The notes: a model not told the origin generated them from the sequence alone. Numbered from the stretch's first letter, positions 1 through 7,008 are shown. The stretch: 11,447 nucleotides of DNA from Actinomycetota bacterium (GCA_005888335.1 VAWY01000192.1:498-11944), one strand, 5' to 3'. Made by a program: numbers and translations.

Positions 1-595
1 CGCTGGACGGCGAGCGCGCGCTCGGATCGCGCGCTCGCGAGCAGGCCCCAACGGCCGCGCGGCGGGGCCCCAGAAGACGCACTGGCGTGCGACGAGGTGG
101 CGCTTATCGAACGGGACCATCAGGGCGTCGACGGCGAGCGCCGCGGCCCGGTCGGAGAGCGGCGAGACGCGTCGGTTGCCGCTGCGAGCGCCGCCGCGCG
201 GTCGCCGCCGCGCGGCTGGGTCAACCCTTCGTGCCGGCTGCTGAGCAGCGCGGCGACACCGCCGCGGTCCCCGTAGGCCTCGGCGCGCAGCGCGGCGTCC
301 AGGAGGCTCGCGCCGCCGTGGTCCGCACATCGGGCCAGGTCGGGCTCGAGCTCCGCGAGCCGCTCCTGCGCGCGGCGGACCGGGTACATCTGCAGCACGT
401 AGAGCCACGTGGCGTCGCGGTCTCCGGCCGCCTCCAGCGCCCGCCGGCCCTCGAGGGCAAGCTGCTCACCCGCCGCGAAGCGGCCTCGAGCGAGCTCGAG
501 CATCGCGCCCGCCACGGCGACGCGCCCTTCATAGAGGGGGACGGCAAGGACCGTGGCCAGCGCCCGGCAGCGCTCGAACCAAGCGCCAGCCAAAC
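1..595 (-). pseudogene. Fragment of a TPR-type helical-repeat regulator, frameshifted and truncated
   Basis: The minus strand reads as alpha-helical, Ala/Leu/Arg-rich sequence from about 593 downwards (ELARGRFAAGEQLALEGRRA, then DATWLYVLQMYPVRRAQERL). Such sequence is typical of the C-terminal TPR-like part of large actinobacterial ATPase regulators (LuxR/SARP or cyclase-AAA types). The frame stops at 120-122, but homologous-looking sequence continues in another frame (LMVPFDKRHLVARQCVFWGP) to the left edge. This implies a frameshift near 150-180. No credible start is present, and the N-terminal domains are missing because the fragment begins right beside the terminator hairpin at 598-630. 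I infer a pseudogene remnant running off the window. The exact parent family is uncertain. Confidence 0.45.
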
Positions 596-597
596 GC

Positions 598-630
598 AGA
601 CGGCCCCGGGAGCGGTCCCCGAGGCCGTCT
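598..630 (-). terminator. Terminator-like hairpin after the secreted-protein gene
   Basis: AGACGGCC (598-605) pairs with GGCCGTCT (623-630), and the stem extends inward by four more pairs after one mismatch. On the minus strand it lies about 32 nt after the stop of the secreted-protein gene and is followed by GCGTTTGG, a weak T-rich run. It probably ends that transcript. The regulator fragment starts immediately beyond it. Confidence 0.55.
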
Positions 631-661
631 GGACGTGGGACTCTGGCCAGCCGGTCGGGCG

Positions 662-1117
662 TCAGCCCAGCACCGGGCAGCCGACGAGCTCCGCCTGCCG
701 CCGGCCGCGCACAACGACCGTCGCACGCTGGTAGTAGAGGTGCTTGTGCCCGGCGCAGTGCCGGCGGCTATAGAGCCGCACGGTCGCCCGCGCCTCGTGG
801 AAGTGGCCGCGCGCGCAGTCGGGCTTGCAGTCGTTGGAGGAGAAGTCCCCGGACCCGACGGCGACGCGGCCGCCCCACTGCGACCAGCGCAGGTGCTCGG
901 CAAACGAGTTGAAGTCGCCGCAGGCGAACACGACGACAGTCGGCCGCTCGACGCCCTTCCCGCATTTCTGCGAGGCGAGGACGACCTGGTCGGCCGCGAC
1001 TTGCGTTCGTGCCGGCCGGTGGGTCGGCTGGGCGGCCGCCATGCCCACGACCACCGTGAGCGTCCCGACCGCGGCGGCGAGGCCTCCCGCGGCCGGCTTG
1101 GAGAATCGTCTGATCAT
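662..1117 (-). CDS. Small secreted cysteine-containing protein, function unknown
   Basis: This is a 151-residue protein from ATG 1117, preceded on the minus strand by a good Shine-Dalgarno (AAGGAAGGGA, about 7-8 nt away). An in-frame upstream start (1210) would place 31 extra basic residues before the signal peptide and is less likely. Residues 1-29 form a Sec signal peptide (RRF, then a hydrophobic run ending GMAAA-QP). The mature part has six cysteines, including FACGDF and NDCKPDCARGHFH, and a WSQWGG segment. I know this layout (ACGD, WxxWGG, NDCxPxCAxGHxH) from small exported actinobacterial proteins of unknown function. It appears intact and monocistronic, ending before a terminator hairpin. 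Export is well supported; the function is not known. Confidence 0.75.
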   Translation of the reverse strand: MIRRFSKPAAGGLAAAVGTLTVVVGMAAAQPTHRPARTQVAADQVVLASQKCGKGVERPTVVVFACGDFNSFAEHLRWSQWGGRVAVGSGDFSSNDCKPDCARGHFHEARATVRLYSRRHCAGHKHLYYQRATVVVRGRRQAELVGCPVLG

Positions 1118-1228
1118 CGTCGCGTCCCTTCCTTTTCCGATCCGTGCGCGCGCGATCTTGCGCCCAGCAGATTGCGCGCGGTCGCGGCGCCCGGCGGTGA
1201 TCGCGGTCACGGCCGGACCGGGGATTGG

Positions 1229-1534
1229 TCACCGCGAGCCGTCCTGACCACCGACCGGCGGGACGTCGAGCGTCGGGTTGCGGTCGAAGAAGCCCGCCGG
1301 CTTGAGCCAGAAGGACACGGTGTCGACCGGCATGATCGGCCAGTCCTCGGGTCGCGTGACGTGCTGGATGCCGAAGACGTACCAGAGCACAACGTCGGTG
1401 TTCTCGATCGGGCGGTCCCGGGTCGTCCACGTGGCCAGGCCCGTGTCGTGCGCGCTCTGGTTGGGGAACTCGCCGCACGGCCAGCGCTCTTCCTCGCGGT
1501 ACGGCGTGACCCAGCGCGTGTGGCTGAGCACCTG
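1229..1534 (-). pseudogene. C-terminal fragment of a copper amine oxidase
   Basis: The minus-strand reading HTRWVTPYREEERWPCGEFP, then RPIENTDVVLWYVFGIQHVT, RPEDWPIMPVDTVSFWLKP and GFFDRNPTLDVPP matches the end of bacterial copper-containing primary-amine oxidases. It includes the conserved HVTRPEDWPxMP segment just after a copper-site His. Full enzymes are about 640 residues. Only the last ~100 remain, and the topaquinone Tyr and the rest of the active site are absent. Homology stops at about 1532-1534, directly against the 3' end of a tRNA-Ser fragment (1535). No start codon or RBS fits. I infer a non-functional remnant left by recombination at that junction. Confidence 0.8.
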
Positions 1535-1597
1535 CGGAGCGGGAGGGTTCGAACCCTCGGTGGACGGATTACGCCCATAACGGTTTTTCGAGACCCG
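1535..1597 (-). tRNA. tRNA-Ser(CGA) 3' half (anticodon arm to discriminator), not a functional tRNA
   Basis: Minus strand, 5' to 3': an anticodon arm with loop CTCGAAA (anticodon CGA at 1588-1590), a long class-II variable arm, a T-arm containing GGGTTCGAACCC, the acceptor 3' strand and discriminator G at 1535. CCA is not encoded. The T-arm has lost one base compared with the copy at 10634. No D-arm or 5' acceptor strand is found upstream (1598-1715). This is therefore a partial, decayed copy of the kind left at tRNA integration sites. Confidence 0.7.
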
Positions 1598-1715
1598 CCC
1601 GCGACGAGTATCCCCTCTGCCAACCCAGAAGAGCTACGCCGCAAGCAGCGCTAGCGGGACGAACCGGCCGCGTGGCTATCGGCAAATCGCAGCGCGCATG
1701 GTCGGGTCGGATCGG

Positions 1716-3099
1716 TAGACGTGGTGTAGGAACAGCTCGGCGCCGCTGTCCTCGAAGAGGGTCGGCCACCGGGCGCCTCGAATCGTCGGTCTGTTCGAGC
1801 AGTCCGACGAAGGAGAGCACCACGATGGCCGAGGGCCAGAGGATGACCGCTGCTCAGGTGGTCGACAAGCTGATGACGTCTGAGCACGCCGATGTGCTGC
1901 GCGAGAGCGTGGCGTGGCTGGTGGCCGAGCTCATCGAGGCCGAGGTGACCGAGCAGATCGGCGCCGCGCACGGCGAGCGCGCGCCGGAGCGGCGCACCAC
2001 CCAGCGCAACGGCTACCGGCCGCGCGAGTGGGACACCCGCGTCGGGACGATTTGGCCATCCCCAAGCTGCGTCAGGGATCGTTCATGCCGTCCGTCGATC
2101 CTCGAGCCGCGCCGGCGCGCCGAGCAGGCGCTCGTCGCGGTCGTCCAGGAGGCCTACGTCAACGGCGTCTCGACCAGAAAGGTCGACCGGCTCGTCGAGA
2201 GGCTCGGCCTGCACGGCATGAGCAAACACCAGGCCAGCCGGTCGTGCCGGGGCCTGGACGAGCAGGTGCGGATCTTCCGCGAACAGCCGCTCGAGGGGCG
2301 CTACCCGTACCTGTGGCTCGACGCCAAGGTCGAGCGCGTGCGCGAGGCCGGCGGCGTGCGGCAGAAGTCCCTGGCGATCGCCTACGGCGTCCACGAATCA
2401 GGGCGGCGCGAGGTGCTCGGCCTCGACGTCGGCGAGGGCGAGACCGAGAGCTTCTGGCGCGAGTTCCTCAGGTCCCTCCGGGCGCGCGGTCTGACCGGCG
2501 TCCGGCTGTGCGTCTCCGACGCCCACGAAGAACGCGATCGCGCAGGTCCTCGGCGCGCCCTGGCAGCGTTGCTGCGTGCACTTCCAGCGCGACATGCTCG
2601 GCCACGTCGCCAAGCCCCACCAGCCGCTGGCCTCCGGCGCCATCCGCGGGATCTTCACGGCCACCAGCGGCGCCGAGGCGCGCGAGCGGCTCGCCGCGGT
2701 CACCGACCAGCTCCAAGGCGTCGCGCCGAAGGACGCGCGGCTGCTCGAAGACGCCGAGGCCGACCTGCTGGCCTTCTACGCCCTCCCGCCCGAGCACTGG
2801 AGCAAGCTGCGCTCGACCAACCCGCTCGAGCGCGTCAACCGCGAGATCGGCCGCCACTCGGACGTCGTCGGCATCTTCCCCAACGACGCCGCGCGGATCA
2901 GGTTGGCCGGCGCTCTAAACGATGAGTGGCTCGTCGCCCGCCGCTAGCTCTCAGAGTCGTCCATGGCCCTCGTCGTCGCCCAGACCGAGGACAACGAGAG
3001 AGAGAAGATCGATAACGAGGAGGTGCCTCAGCTCCAAGCGGTCTGAGCCGCCGACCCGTTCACCGACGAGTGAGGCGTCCTACATCACACAACGCGACT
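1716..3099 (+). mobile_element. Degenerate IS256-family insertion sequence
   Basis: A ~1.4-kb unit, the usual size for IS256 elements, carries one broken transposase gene. Imperfect terminal inverted repeats are suggested by GTAGACGTGGTGTAGGA near 1717-1733 and the reverse complement of TCCTACATCACACAACGCGA at 3078-3097; both share (G/T)GTGTAGGA-like cores. I saw no clear target-site duplication. The right end abuts a copy of the ~90-bp repeat, suggesting insertion into it. Boundaries are approximate. Confidence 0.6.
1825..3046 (+). pseudogene. IS256-family transposase, inactivated by frameshifts and a stop
   Basis: A strong RBS (AAGGAGA, 1810-1816) precedes ATG 1825. The reading TAAQVVDKLMTSEHADVLRE, then LVAVVQEAYVNGVSTRKVD and later KLRSTNPLERVNREIGRH, is typical of actinobacterial IS256 (mutator-type DDE) transposases. 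The catalytic triad codons are all visible: Asp in LWLDAK (2320-2322), Asp in VSDAH (2518-2520) and Glu in NPLERVN (2828-2830). A -1 shift near 2051 is compensated by a +1 near 2096, so LAIPKLRQGSFMPSV lies in another frame. A ~8-bp deletion near 2528 shifts the frame for good. A few codons are missing before NDEWLVARR, then TAG (2945-2947) replaces an expected Tyr. The C-terminus continues in that frame to TGA 3044-3046. It cannot make an active enzyme. Confidence 0.85.
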
Positions 3100-3152
3100 T
3101 GACTCATTTCTGCTCTCCGAGCCGAGTAGTCCGAAGGCGCCAAAGATTCCAC
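3100..3152. repeat. Degenerate ~90-bp repeat, copy 1 (cut by the IS)
   Basis: Contains GAGTAGTCC (3124-3132), identical to 5150-5158, and a GCGCCAAAGATTCC core (3138-3150) resembling the cores at 4114, 4829, 5173 and 9383. Its left part seems replaced by the IS256 right end. About 60 bases beyond the core, at 3213-3226, is a T-loop-like GGTTCGAACC with poor flanking stem pairing; I do not call a tRNA there. Confidence 0.35.
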
Positions 3153-3285
3153 GTTCGTGCCATAGCGGGTGCCTGGGCGCGTCGTTACGTTTGGACTGCG
3201 TCCGCCCAACACAGGTTCGAACCTTCGGCCGGACGTCCTGCCCGGGACGCGAGGACGCCTGTGGCCCGAAAGAGGAGGCACGCAC

Positions 3286-3882
3286 ATGTCAGACCTCTTC
3301 CGCAGGCTCTTGCGGCGGCGACCATCGGCGGCCGGGCTGATCGCGGTGATTGCCCTCGTGATGGGGGCCGTTGGCAGCGCGACTGCAGGGTCACTCATCA
3401 GCGGCAGCCAGATCCGCAACAACTCGGTCGACGGCGTGAAGCTCCGCGACGGCTCCGTCGCCGCAGCGAAGCTTGCCCCCGACGCGCTCGCGGCCGCGGC
3501 CAGGCGCGGGCCACGCGGGCGTCGCGGGCCACGCGGGCGCCCGGGCCCGCCGGGCGCTGCGGGGCCTGCAGGGCCAGCTGGACCAGCGGGGCCGGCCGGA
3601 CCAGCGGGACCGTCCGGCGTCGCGAACATCATCATGCGTGCAGCGGACGGCTCGGTCGGTCCGGGCCAGAACGCGACTCTCGAAGCGAACTGCGACGCGG
3701 GGGAGAAGGCGACCGGCGGCGGCGGGGAGCTCGGAGGGAACTTCGACGCGGGTGACGCTATCGCCCGAAGCGTCCCGATCGGAAGTGGATCCAGCACGGC
3801 CCCCACCGGCTGGCGGGTCGAGGTGGTCAACGGCGGCGCGGCGACGAAGGCGTTCACCGTCTGGGCGATCTGCGCGAAGTAA
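3286..3882 (+). CDS. Collagen-like exported/membrane-anchored protein
   Basis: A 198-residue protein. ATG 3286 follows a near-perfect RBS (AGAGGAGG, 3271-3278), so I prefer it over the upstream in-frame start at 3169, which runs through the repeat-associated region. Residues 1-13 are strongly basic, 14-36 form a hydrophobic signal/anchor (SAAGLIAVIALVMGAVGSA), and 39-70 form the NNSVDG-KLRDGSV-KLAPDAL linker common in actinobacterial collagen-like proteins. Residues 75-111 are twelve uninterrupted Gly-X-Y triplets (GPR, GRP, GPP, then GPA repeats). The C-terminal ~85 residues carry two Cys (136 and 196), probably a disulfide in a small beta domain. The likely role is an extracellular trimeric triple-helical protein; a ligand cannot be inferred. 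It appears intact and stands alone with its own terminator-like hairpin. Confidence 0.85.
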   Translation: MSDLFRRLLRRRPSAAGLIAVIALVMGAVGSATAGSLISGSQIRNNSVDGVKLRDGSVAAAKLAPDALAAAARRGPRGRRGPRGRPGPPGAAGPAGPAGPAGPAGPAGPSGVANIIMRAADGSVGPGQNATLEANCDAGEKATGGGGELGGNFDAGDAIARSVPIGSGSSTAPTGWRVEVVNGGAATKAFTVWAICAK

Positions 3883-3936
3883 TCGCGCGCCCGTTAGGGC
3901 TCGGCACATGCCACGGCCAACCGGGCGCCCTCACGT

Positions 3937-3965
3937 CCAGAGGCCCCGCGCGTGGGGGCCTCTGG
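3937..3965 (+). terminator. Terminator-like hairpin after the collagen-like gene
   Basis: A perfect 11-bp GC-rich stem, CCAGAGGCCCC (3937-3947) with GGGGCCTCTGG (3955-3965), has a 7-nt loop. It lies 55 nt after the stop. No T-tract follows, as is common in high-GC actinobacteria, so termination is likely but not certain. Confidence 0.65.
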
Positions 3966-4060
3966 GCTGGGCGATCAGGGCGTGAGCGGTCGCCGGACGC
4001 AGCCCCTGCGTGGCGGGCACGAGCGCCGAGCACGTTCACGGCCAGCGAAGGGTCACGCTC

Positions 4061-4140
4061 GGACCACAAATAGACCCCGCCTTGGACTCACGAGGACATC
4101 GCTTCGCCCAAAAGCGCCGAAATCGCAGTAGCGACCGAAG
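4061..4140. repeat. Degenerate ~90-bp repeat, copy 2, next to a tRNA-Thr fragment
   Basis: Starts with GGACCACAAATAGACC (4061-4076), which matches GGACCCCAAATCGACC at 5109-5124 in 14 of 16 positions. It ends with the core GCGCCGAAATCGCAGTAG (4114-4131). A 6-bp inverted repeat GCTTCG/CGAAGC brackets the core (4101-4106 and 4136-4141). On the minus strand it directly follows the 3' end of the Thr fragment, in the same arrangement as copy 3. Confidence 0.55.
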
Positions 4141-4175
4141 CCCTCTTCCGGACTCGAACCGCTGACCCCTTCCCG
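4141..4175 (-). tRNA. tRNA-Thr 3' fragment, decayed (T-arm plus acceptor 3' strand)
   Basis: The minus strand reads GGGAAGGGGTC, then AGCGGTTCGAGTCCGGA, then AGAGGGC. It matches the tRNA-Thr(GGT) half at 5197-5243 through the variable region, T-loop (TTCGAGT) and GAGGG of the acceptor. The outer T-stem pairs are mismatched, and no anticodon arm is recognisable. It is a remnant, not a tRNA gene. Confidence 0.55.
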
Positions 4176-4322
4176 CCGCCGGTGGGCAGGACGGCCGGGA
4201 CGTCGCGACCCCCGGCCGCCGCCGCGACGGCGCGCAGCTGTCCCCGGGTGCAAGCGCTGAAAGCCAAGGCGGCGCCGGGCCAGCTCGCGGATCGCCTCGG
4301 GCGGCTGGTCCACGGGTCTCCG
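4173..4322. other. No confident gene
   Basis: The minus-strand reading downstream of the ABM remnant (DQPPEAIRELARRRLGFQRL, about 4310-4251) looks mildly coding but has no start, no family I recognise and no complete frame. Nothing else is visible here. Confidence 0.3.
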
Positions 4323-4621
4323 CTAGTCGTCCGCGACGTCGATGACCTCGTAGACGCCCGAGACGAACTCGTGCTCGACGAAGGCCGAGAGGCGATCGAC
4401 CCGCTGCATCTCCTGTGCGTCGGCTTCGCCTAACAGCGGTGGTAGTCGTCCTTGGTCATCTCGAACAGCCCGAACGAGATGACCTCTTCCTCACCGCGGA
4501 TGTTGCGCGCGTGGTATGCCCGCTGGAACCCGGGCGGCTTGACGTCGCCGGGGTCCCACGCGCGTCGGAACTGCTCCCACGCACCAGGCTTCAAGCGGCG
4601 AGCGGAAAACATGACGATCAT
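4323..4621 (-). pseudogene. ABM-like (antibiotic biosynthesis monooxygenase fold) small protein, single frameshift
   Basis: From ATG 4621 the minus strand reads MIVMFSARRLKPGAWEQFRR, then GFQRAYHARNIRGEEEVISF, then FEMTKDDYHR. It then hits a stop at 4430-4432 after only 63 residues. One missing base near 4434 would restore the continuation EADAQEMQRVDRLSAFVEHE, ending FVSGVYEVIDVADD at TAG 4323-4325. The restored protein is ~99 residues, the usual size of dimeric ferredoxin-like ABM-type proteins seen in soil actinobacteria, whose substrates are mostly unknown. The family call is from overall pattern, not a catalytic motif. Since everything downstream of the lesion is still well conserved, the mutation is recent or a sequencing error. 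Confidence 0.6.
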
Positions 4622-4657
4622 GTCGCGGCGCTCCCGTGATCGGGGAAGGCTTCTCTC

Positions 4658-4801
4658 TCACTCGGACCGTAACCGAGCGCCCAGGGCCAGCAGGATGTCG
4701 CCGCAGCCGGCACCCATCCGCCCCAGCTCCGTATCGATCTGCTCGGCATCCGTCAGCGTGCCGGCCGCGCAACCTTGGAGGAAGTCGGCCCGTAGGCCGT
4801 G
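4658..4801 (-). pseudogene. Short coding-like remnant of unknown origin
   Basis: A frame with natural-looking composition runs from just after a TAG (about 4802-4804) to TGA 4658-4660. It reads LRADFLQGCAAGTLTDAEQI then DTELGRMGAGCGDILLALGA. It has no start codon and is only ~48 codons long. I do not recognise the family. It may be the tail of a truncated gene upstream of the ABM remnant. Confidence 0.3.
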
Positions 4802-4823
4802 GCCCTAGAGACGCGGGAATTCC

Positions 4824-4848
4824 TGTAGTCGCCGAAATGCCTGCATAC
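4824..4848. repeat. Possible isolated copy of the repeat core
   Basis: TGTAGTC (4824-4830) followed by CGCCGAAATGCCTGCATAC (4830-4848) resembles the cores CGCCGAAATCGCAGTAGC (4115-4132) and GCCGCAAATCGACGTAGTCC (9385-9404). I see no tRNA-like sequence beside it. The remainder of 4849-5108 shows nothing I can name. Confidence 0.3.
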
Positions 4849-5108
4849 GGGAGACCGTGATCGTGGACCCAGCGCCTCGCAGGTCTGCGGCTCCACGTCG
4901 GCGCCTACGCGCTCGACCCAGGCGACGCGTAACGCCTATGGAACGTTTCACTGCGCATGCTGCAGGCCCGCCGAGGGACGGCGCCGGGAGTGTGATCGGT
5001 GCGCCACGCCCGCCCCGTCGAAGAAACGCGAGGAGTGCGCCGCCGCCGAACACTCAACTCGGCGACCCTTTCCCCACGTCGGAAGGGCTCGCGACCCCTT
5101 CTGTAGAA

Positions 5109-5196
5109 GGACCCCAAATCGACCCTGGATTGACCCTGCGAGATTTCGGGAGTAGTCCACCACCTGCAAATAGTGCTGATTTGCAGGTATTCCTCA
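5109..5196. repeat. Degenerate ~90-bp repeat, copy 3, with an internal hairpin
   Basis: Begins GGACCCCAAATCGACC (5109-5124), contains GAGTAGTCC (5150-5158) and ends against the tRNA-Thr half. Inside it, ACCTGCAAAT (5162-5171) and ATTTGCAGGT (5179-5188) form a perfect 10-bp stem with a 7-nt loop. On the minus strand this hairpin sits 8 nt after the tRNA 3' end, where a tRNA terminator would be. TTTGCAGG recurs at 5267-5274 on the far side of the tRNA half. Confidence 0.55.
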
Positions 5197-5243
5197 ATCC
5201 CTCTGCCGGACTCGAACCGGCGACCCCTTCCTTACCATGGAAA
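5197..5243 (-). tRNA. tRNA-Thr(GGT) 3' half, well preserved; 5' half absent
   Basis: The minus strand gives an anticodon arm TTTCC-ATGGTAA-GGAAG (anticodon GGT, all five pairs formed counting one G-U), a short variable region, a perfect T-arm GCCGG-TTCGAGT-CCGGC and the acceptor 3' strand AGAGGGA. No D-arm or complementary 5' acceptor strand lies upstream (5244-5330). It ends flush with the repeat at 5109-5196. The half begins at the anticodon stem, the usual crossover region for tRNA-targeting integrases. Confidence 0.8.
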
Positions 5244-5511
5244 CTCGGTGTCCACCTGAGCCGCCGTTTGCAGGCCTTTTGTGTCTGAGCGCGGCTGGAA
5301 ACGCCCCGGCCTGACAACCGCGACGCCCCTGGGACGCCCTGCGAAGAACCGTCTGGCACGCGCGCATGGATTACGAGGCGGCCTCGCGGGCGGCGGACGC
5401 GCCCTCGCCGGCGGAGCGCGGCGCGGCGCTCCGCGATGACGAGAGAGCTCCTGATCGGCGACGACGCGATCGGACCGTTTGCCGTGAGATCGCGGTGAGC
5501 CGTTGCCGGTG
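5244..5511. other. No gene seen
   Basis: This lies between the tRNA-Thr half and the oxidoreductase stop. Open frames here are compositional and carry no recognisable domain. Just upstream of the tRNA half (minus strand) is an A-rich CACAAAAGGCCTGCAAACGG tract at about 5263-5282 holding one CTGCAAA motif. I found no clear terminator for the oxidoreductase gene. Confidence 0.4.
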
Positions 5512-6492
5512 TCAGGGGAGGACGACGAGCTTGCCCGTCGCCCGTCCGTGCTCCATGTCGGCATGCGCTTGGGGGATCTCGTCGAGCGCGTACGTGCGGT
5601 GGATCGGAACGGTGAGGCGGCCTGCCGCGACCGCGTCGAGGTAGGCCTGGAGCACGTCGGTGGGCAGGTCGGCGGCGTCGCCGCCGTAAGCAGTGAGCCG
5701 GACGCCCGACGGGATGTACTCGATCGGGTAGAAGTCCGCGACGGTCCACTGGTTGCTCAGCATGCCGGTGAAGCACACGACGCCGTGGACGGCGGTGGCG
5801 CGAAGGGTGTCGGGGAGGGTGTTGGTGCCGACGAGCTCGATCGCGGCGTCGACGCCGTCCGGGACGATCGCTCGCGCCTGGGCTGCGACGTCGCCGTCGT
5901 CGATGAGGACGTGGTCGACGCCGATCGCCTCGAGCGCCCCCACGCGGTCGGTTCGGCGCGTGGTGGAAAGGACCGCGAGGCCGCGATCCTTGGCGAGGAT
6001 CGCGGCGGCCATCCCGACCGACGAGGTGCCGCCGCGGATCAGCAGCGTCTGCCCGCGTTGCGCGTCGAGGCCGACGGTCAGCGATCCGTGGGCGGTCTGG
6101 AGCATCTCGGGGATCGCGCCCAGCGTCGCCCAGTCGAGCTCGGAGCGAAACGCGATGACCTGGGTGGCGGGCACGTTGGTGAACTCGGCATAGCCGCCAT
6201 CGAAGGTCCGGCCCATGCCACCCATCATCGCGGCGACCTGCTGGCCTACCTCGAACTCGCCTCCGGGCGCAGCGGCGACGACGCCGGTCGCCTCGATGCC
6301 GAGCACACGCGGGAAGGTGACGCCCTGCGCGAGGCCCAGGCGCGTGTGGAGCTCGGAGCGATTGATCCCAAACGACTTGATCCGGACGAGCACCCAACCG
6401 GGGCGCGGCTCCGGGACCGCGAGCTCGCGGATCCGAAGCGCCTCGGGCGGGCCTGGGGCGTCCAGCACGACCGCGCGCATGGTCGCGGTCAT
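5512..6492 (-). CDS. Zinc-independent MDR-family oxidoreductase (quinone oxidoreductase type)
   Basis: A 326-residue protein of normal family length. The N-terminal GroES-like domain (about 1-120) has the FGINRSELHTRLG segment (41-53) in place of the zinc-ligand Cys, and no structural Cys cluster is present. The Rossmann domain carries GGTSSVG (154-160), the NADPH-binding loop of quinone oxidoreductase-like enzymes. The C-terminus ATGKLVVLP is typical. It is expected to reduce quinones or enones with NADPH in the cytoplasm; the natural substrate is unknown. ATG 6492 overlaps the MarR stop by four bases (ATGA), so the two are translationally coupled, with MarR upstream. A repressor-target pair responding to an electrophile or phenolic compound is a reasonable inference. 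The gene appears intact. Confidence 0.88.
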   Translation of the reverse strand: MTATMRAVVLDAPGPPEALRIRELAVPEPRPGWVLVRIKSFGINRSELHTRLGLAQGVTFPRVLGIEATGVVAAAPGGEFEVGQQVAAMMGGMGRTFDGGYAEFTNVPATQVIAFRSELDWATLGAIPEMLQTAHGSLTVGLDAQRGQTLLIRGGTSSVGMAAAILAKDRGLAVLSTTRRTDRVGALEAIGVDHVLIDDGDVAAQARAIVPDGVDAAIELVGTNTLPDTLRATAVHGVVCFTGMLSNQWTVADFYPIEYIPSGVRLTAYGGDAADLPTDVLQAYLDAVAAGRLTVPIHRTYALDEIPQAHADMEHGRATGKLVVLP

Positions 6493-6977
6493 GTGCCTTC
6501 TCCGTCGTCGATCGAGGTCAGCAATCGGGAGACGTAATCCCTCATCTGCTGCTGCTCGTCGGGGCTGAGGACGCTGCCGAGGAGGCGGCCCGCCTCCGCC
6601 TCGTACGTCTTGAGCGCGGCGGTCAGCTTCCGTTTGCCGGCTGTGGTGAGCGCCACCCGTGACGCCCGGCGGTCGTCGGGATCTGGCTCACGCGCGATCA
6701 ACCCGGCCCGCTCGATCCGGTCGACGAGCTTGCTGGTTCCCCCGACGGTGATGCGCAGCCCCCGAGCCAGGTCACCGACGCGCATGCTGTTCGCCCGGGC
6801 GCGGGAAATGAGGTGCAGCGGCTCAAAGAACGCCAGCGGCAGCTCGTGCGACTCCCGCAAGCGCGCGTCGACGCGATCCCACAGCGCGATCTCCAAGCGG
6901 ATCAGGTCGGTCGTCCACGCCACGCCGTCAACCCCGCTTGCCGGCGCCGCAGCCTGGCTTCTCCGGCGAGCGGCCAT
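6489..6977 (-). CDS. MarR-family transcriptional regulator
   Basis: A 162-residue protein, slightly longer than the ~150 typical for MarR because of a basic N-terminus. The winged helix-turn-helix spans about 65-115: MRVGDLARGLRIT, recognition helix TVGGTSKLVDRIERAGL (78-94) and the wing DPDDRRASRVALT (99-111) with the conserved D-x-R-x3-v-x-LT pattern. Long helices at 20-60 and 118-155 form the dimer interface. No cysteine is present, so control by ligand rather than thiol oxidation is likely. It is the first gene of a coupled pair with the oxidoreductase. The dyad at 6997-7008 lies 20-31 nt before its start and a related one at 7061-7076 lies in the divergent promoter. I infer autoregulation and control of both directions. 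Confidence 0.9.
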   Translation of the reverse strand: MAARRRSQAAAPASGVDGVAWTTDLIRLEIALWDRVDARLRESHELPLAFFEPLHLISRARANSMRVGDLARGLRITVGGTSKLVDRIERAGLIAREPDPDDRRASRVALTTAGKRKLTAALKTYEAEAGRLLGSVLSPDEQQQMRDYVSRLLTSIDDGEGT

Positions 6978-6996
6978 GCCACGACCCTATCAATCT

Positions 6997-7008
6997 ATTC
7001 CACGGAAT
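6997..7008. promoter_or_regulatory. Candidate MarR operator 1 (ATTCC-AC-GGAAT)
   Basis: A 12-bp dyad with five-base arms, 20 bp upstream of the MarR start. It shares the core ATTCC-N2-GGAAT with the stronger palindrome at 7061-7076. A second half-dyad GGAA-N5-TTCC overlaps it (7004-7016). Placement fits autorepression. Confidence 0.6.

Noticed and set aside
635..1654. A 339-codon plus-strand frame
   Set aside because: It runs antisense through the secreted protein, the amine oxidase fragment and the tRNA-Ser half. No start context or domain.
3205..3235. T-loop-like GGTTCGAACC as another tRNA fragment
   Set aside because: The ten-base palindrome is there, but the flanking stems do not pair well on either strand and no acceptor or anticodon arm is seen. 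Kept only as a note under the nearby repeat.
5503..6537. A 344-codon open frame on the plus strand
   Set aside because: It is the antisense shadow of the oxidoreductase gene and start of MarR. Its composition is GC-driven, with no domain, while the opposite strand has clear MDR motifs.
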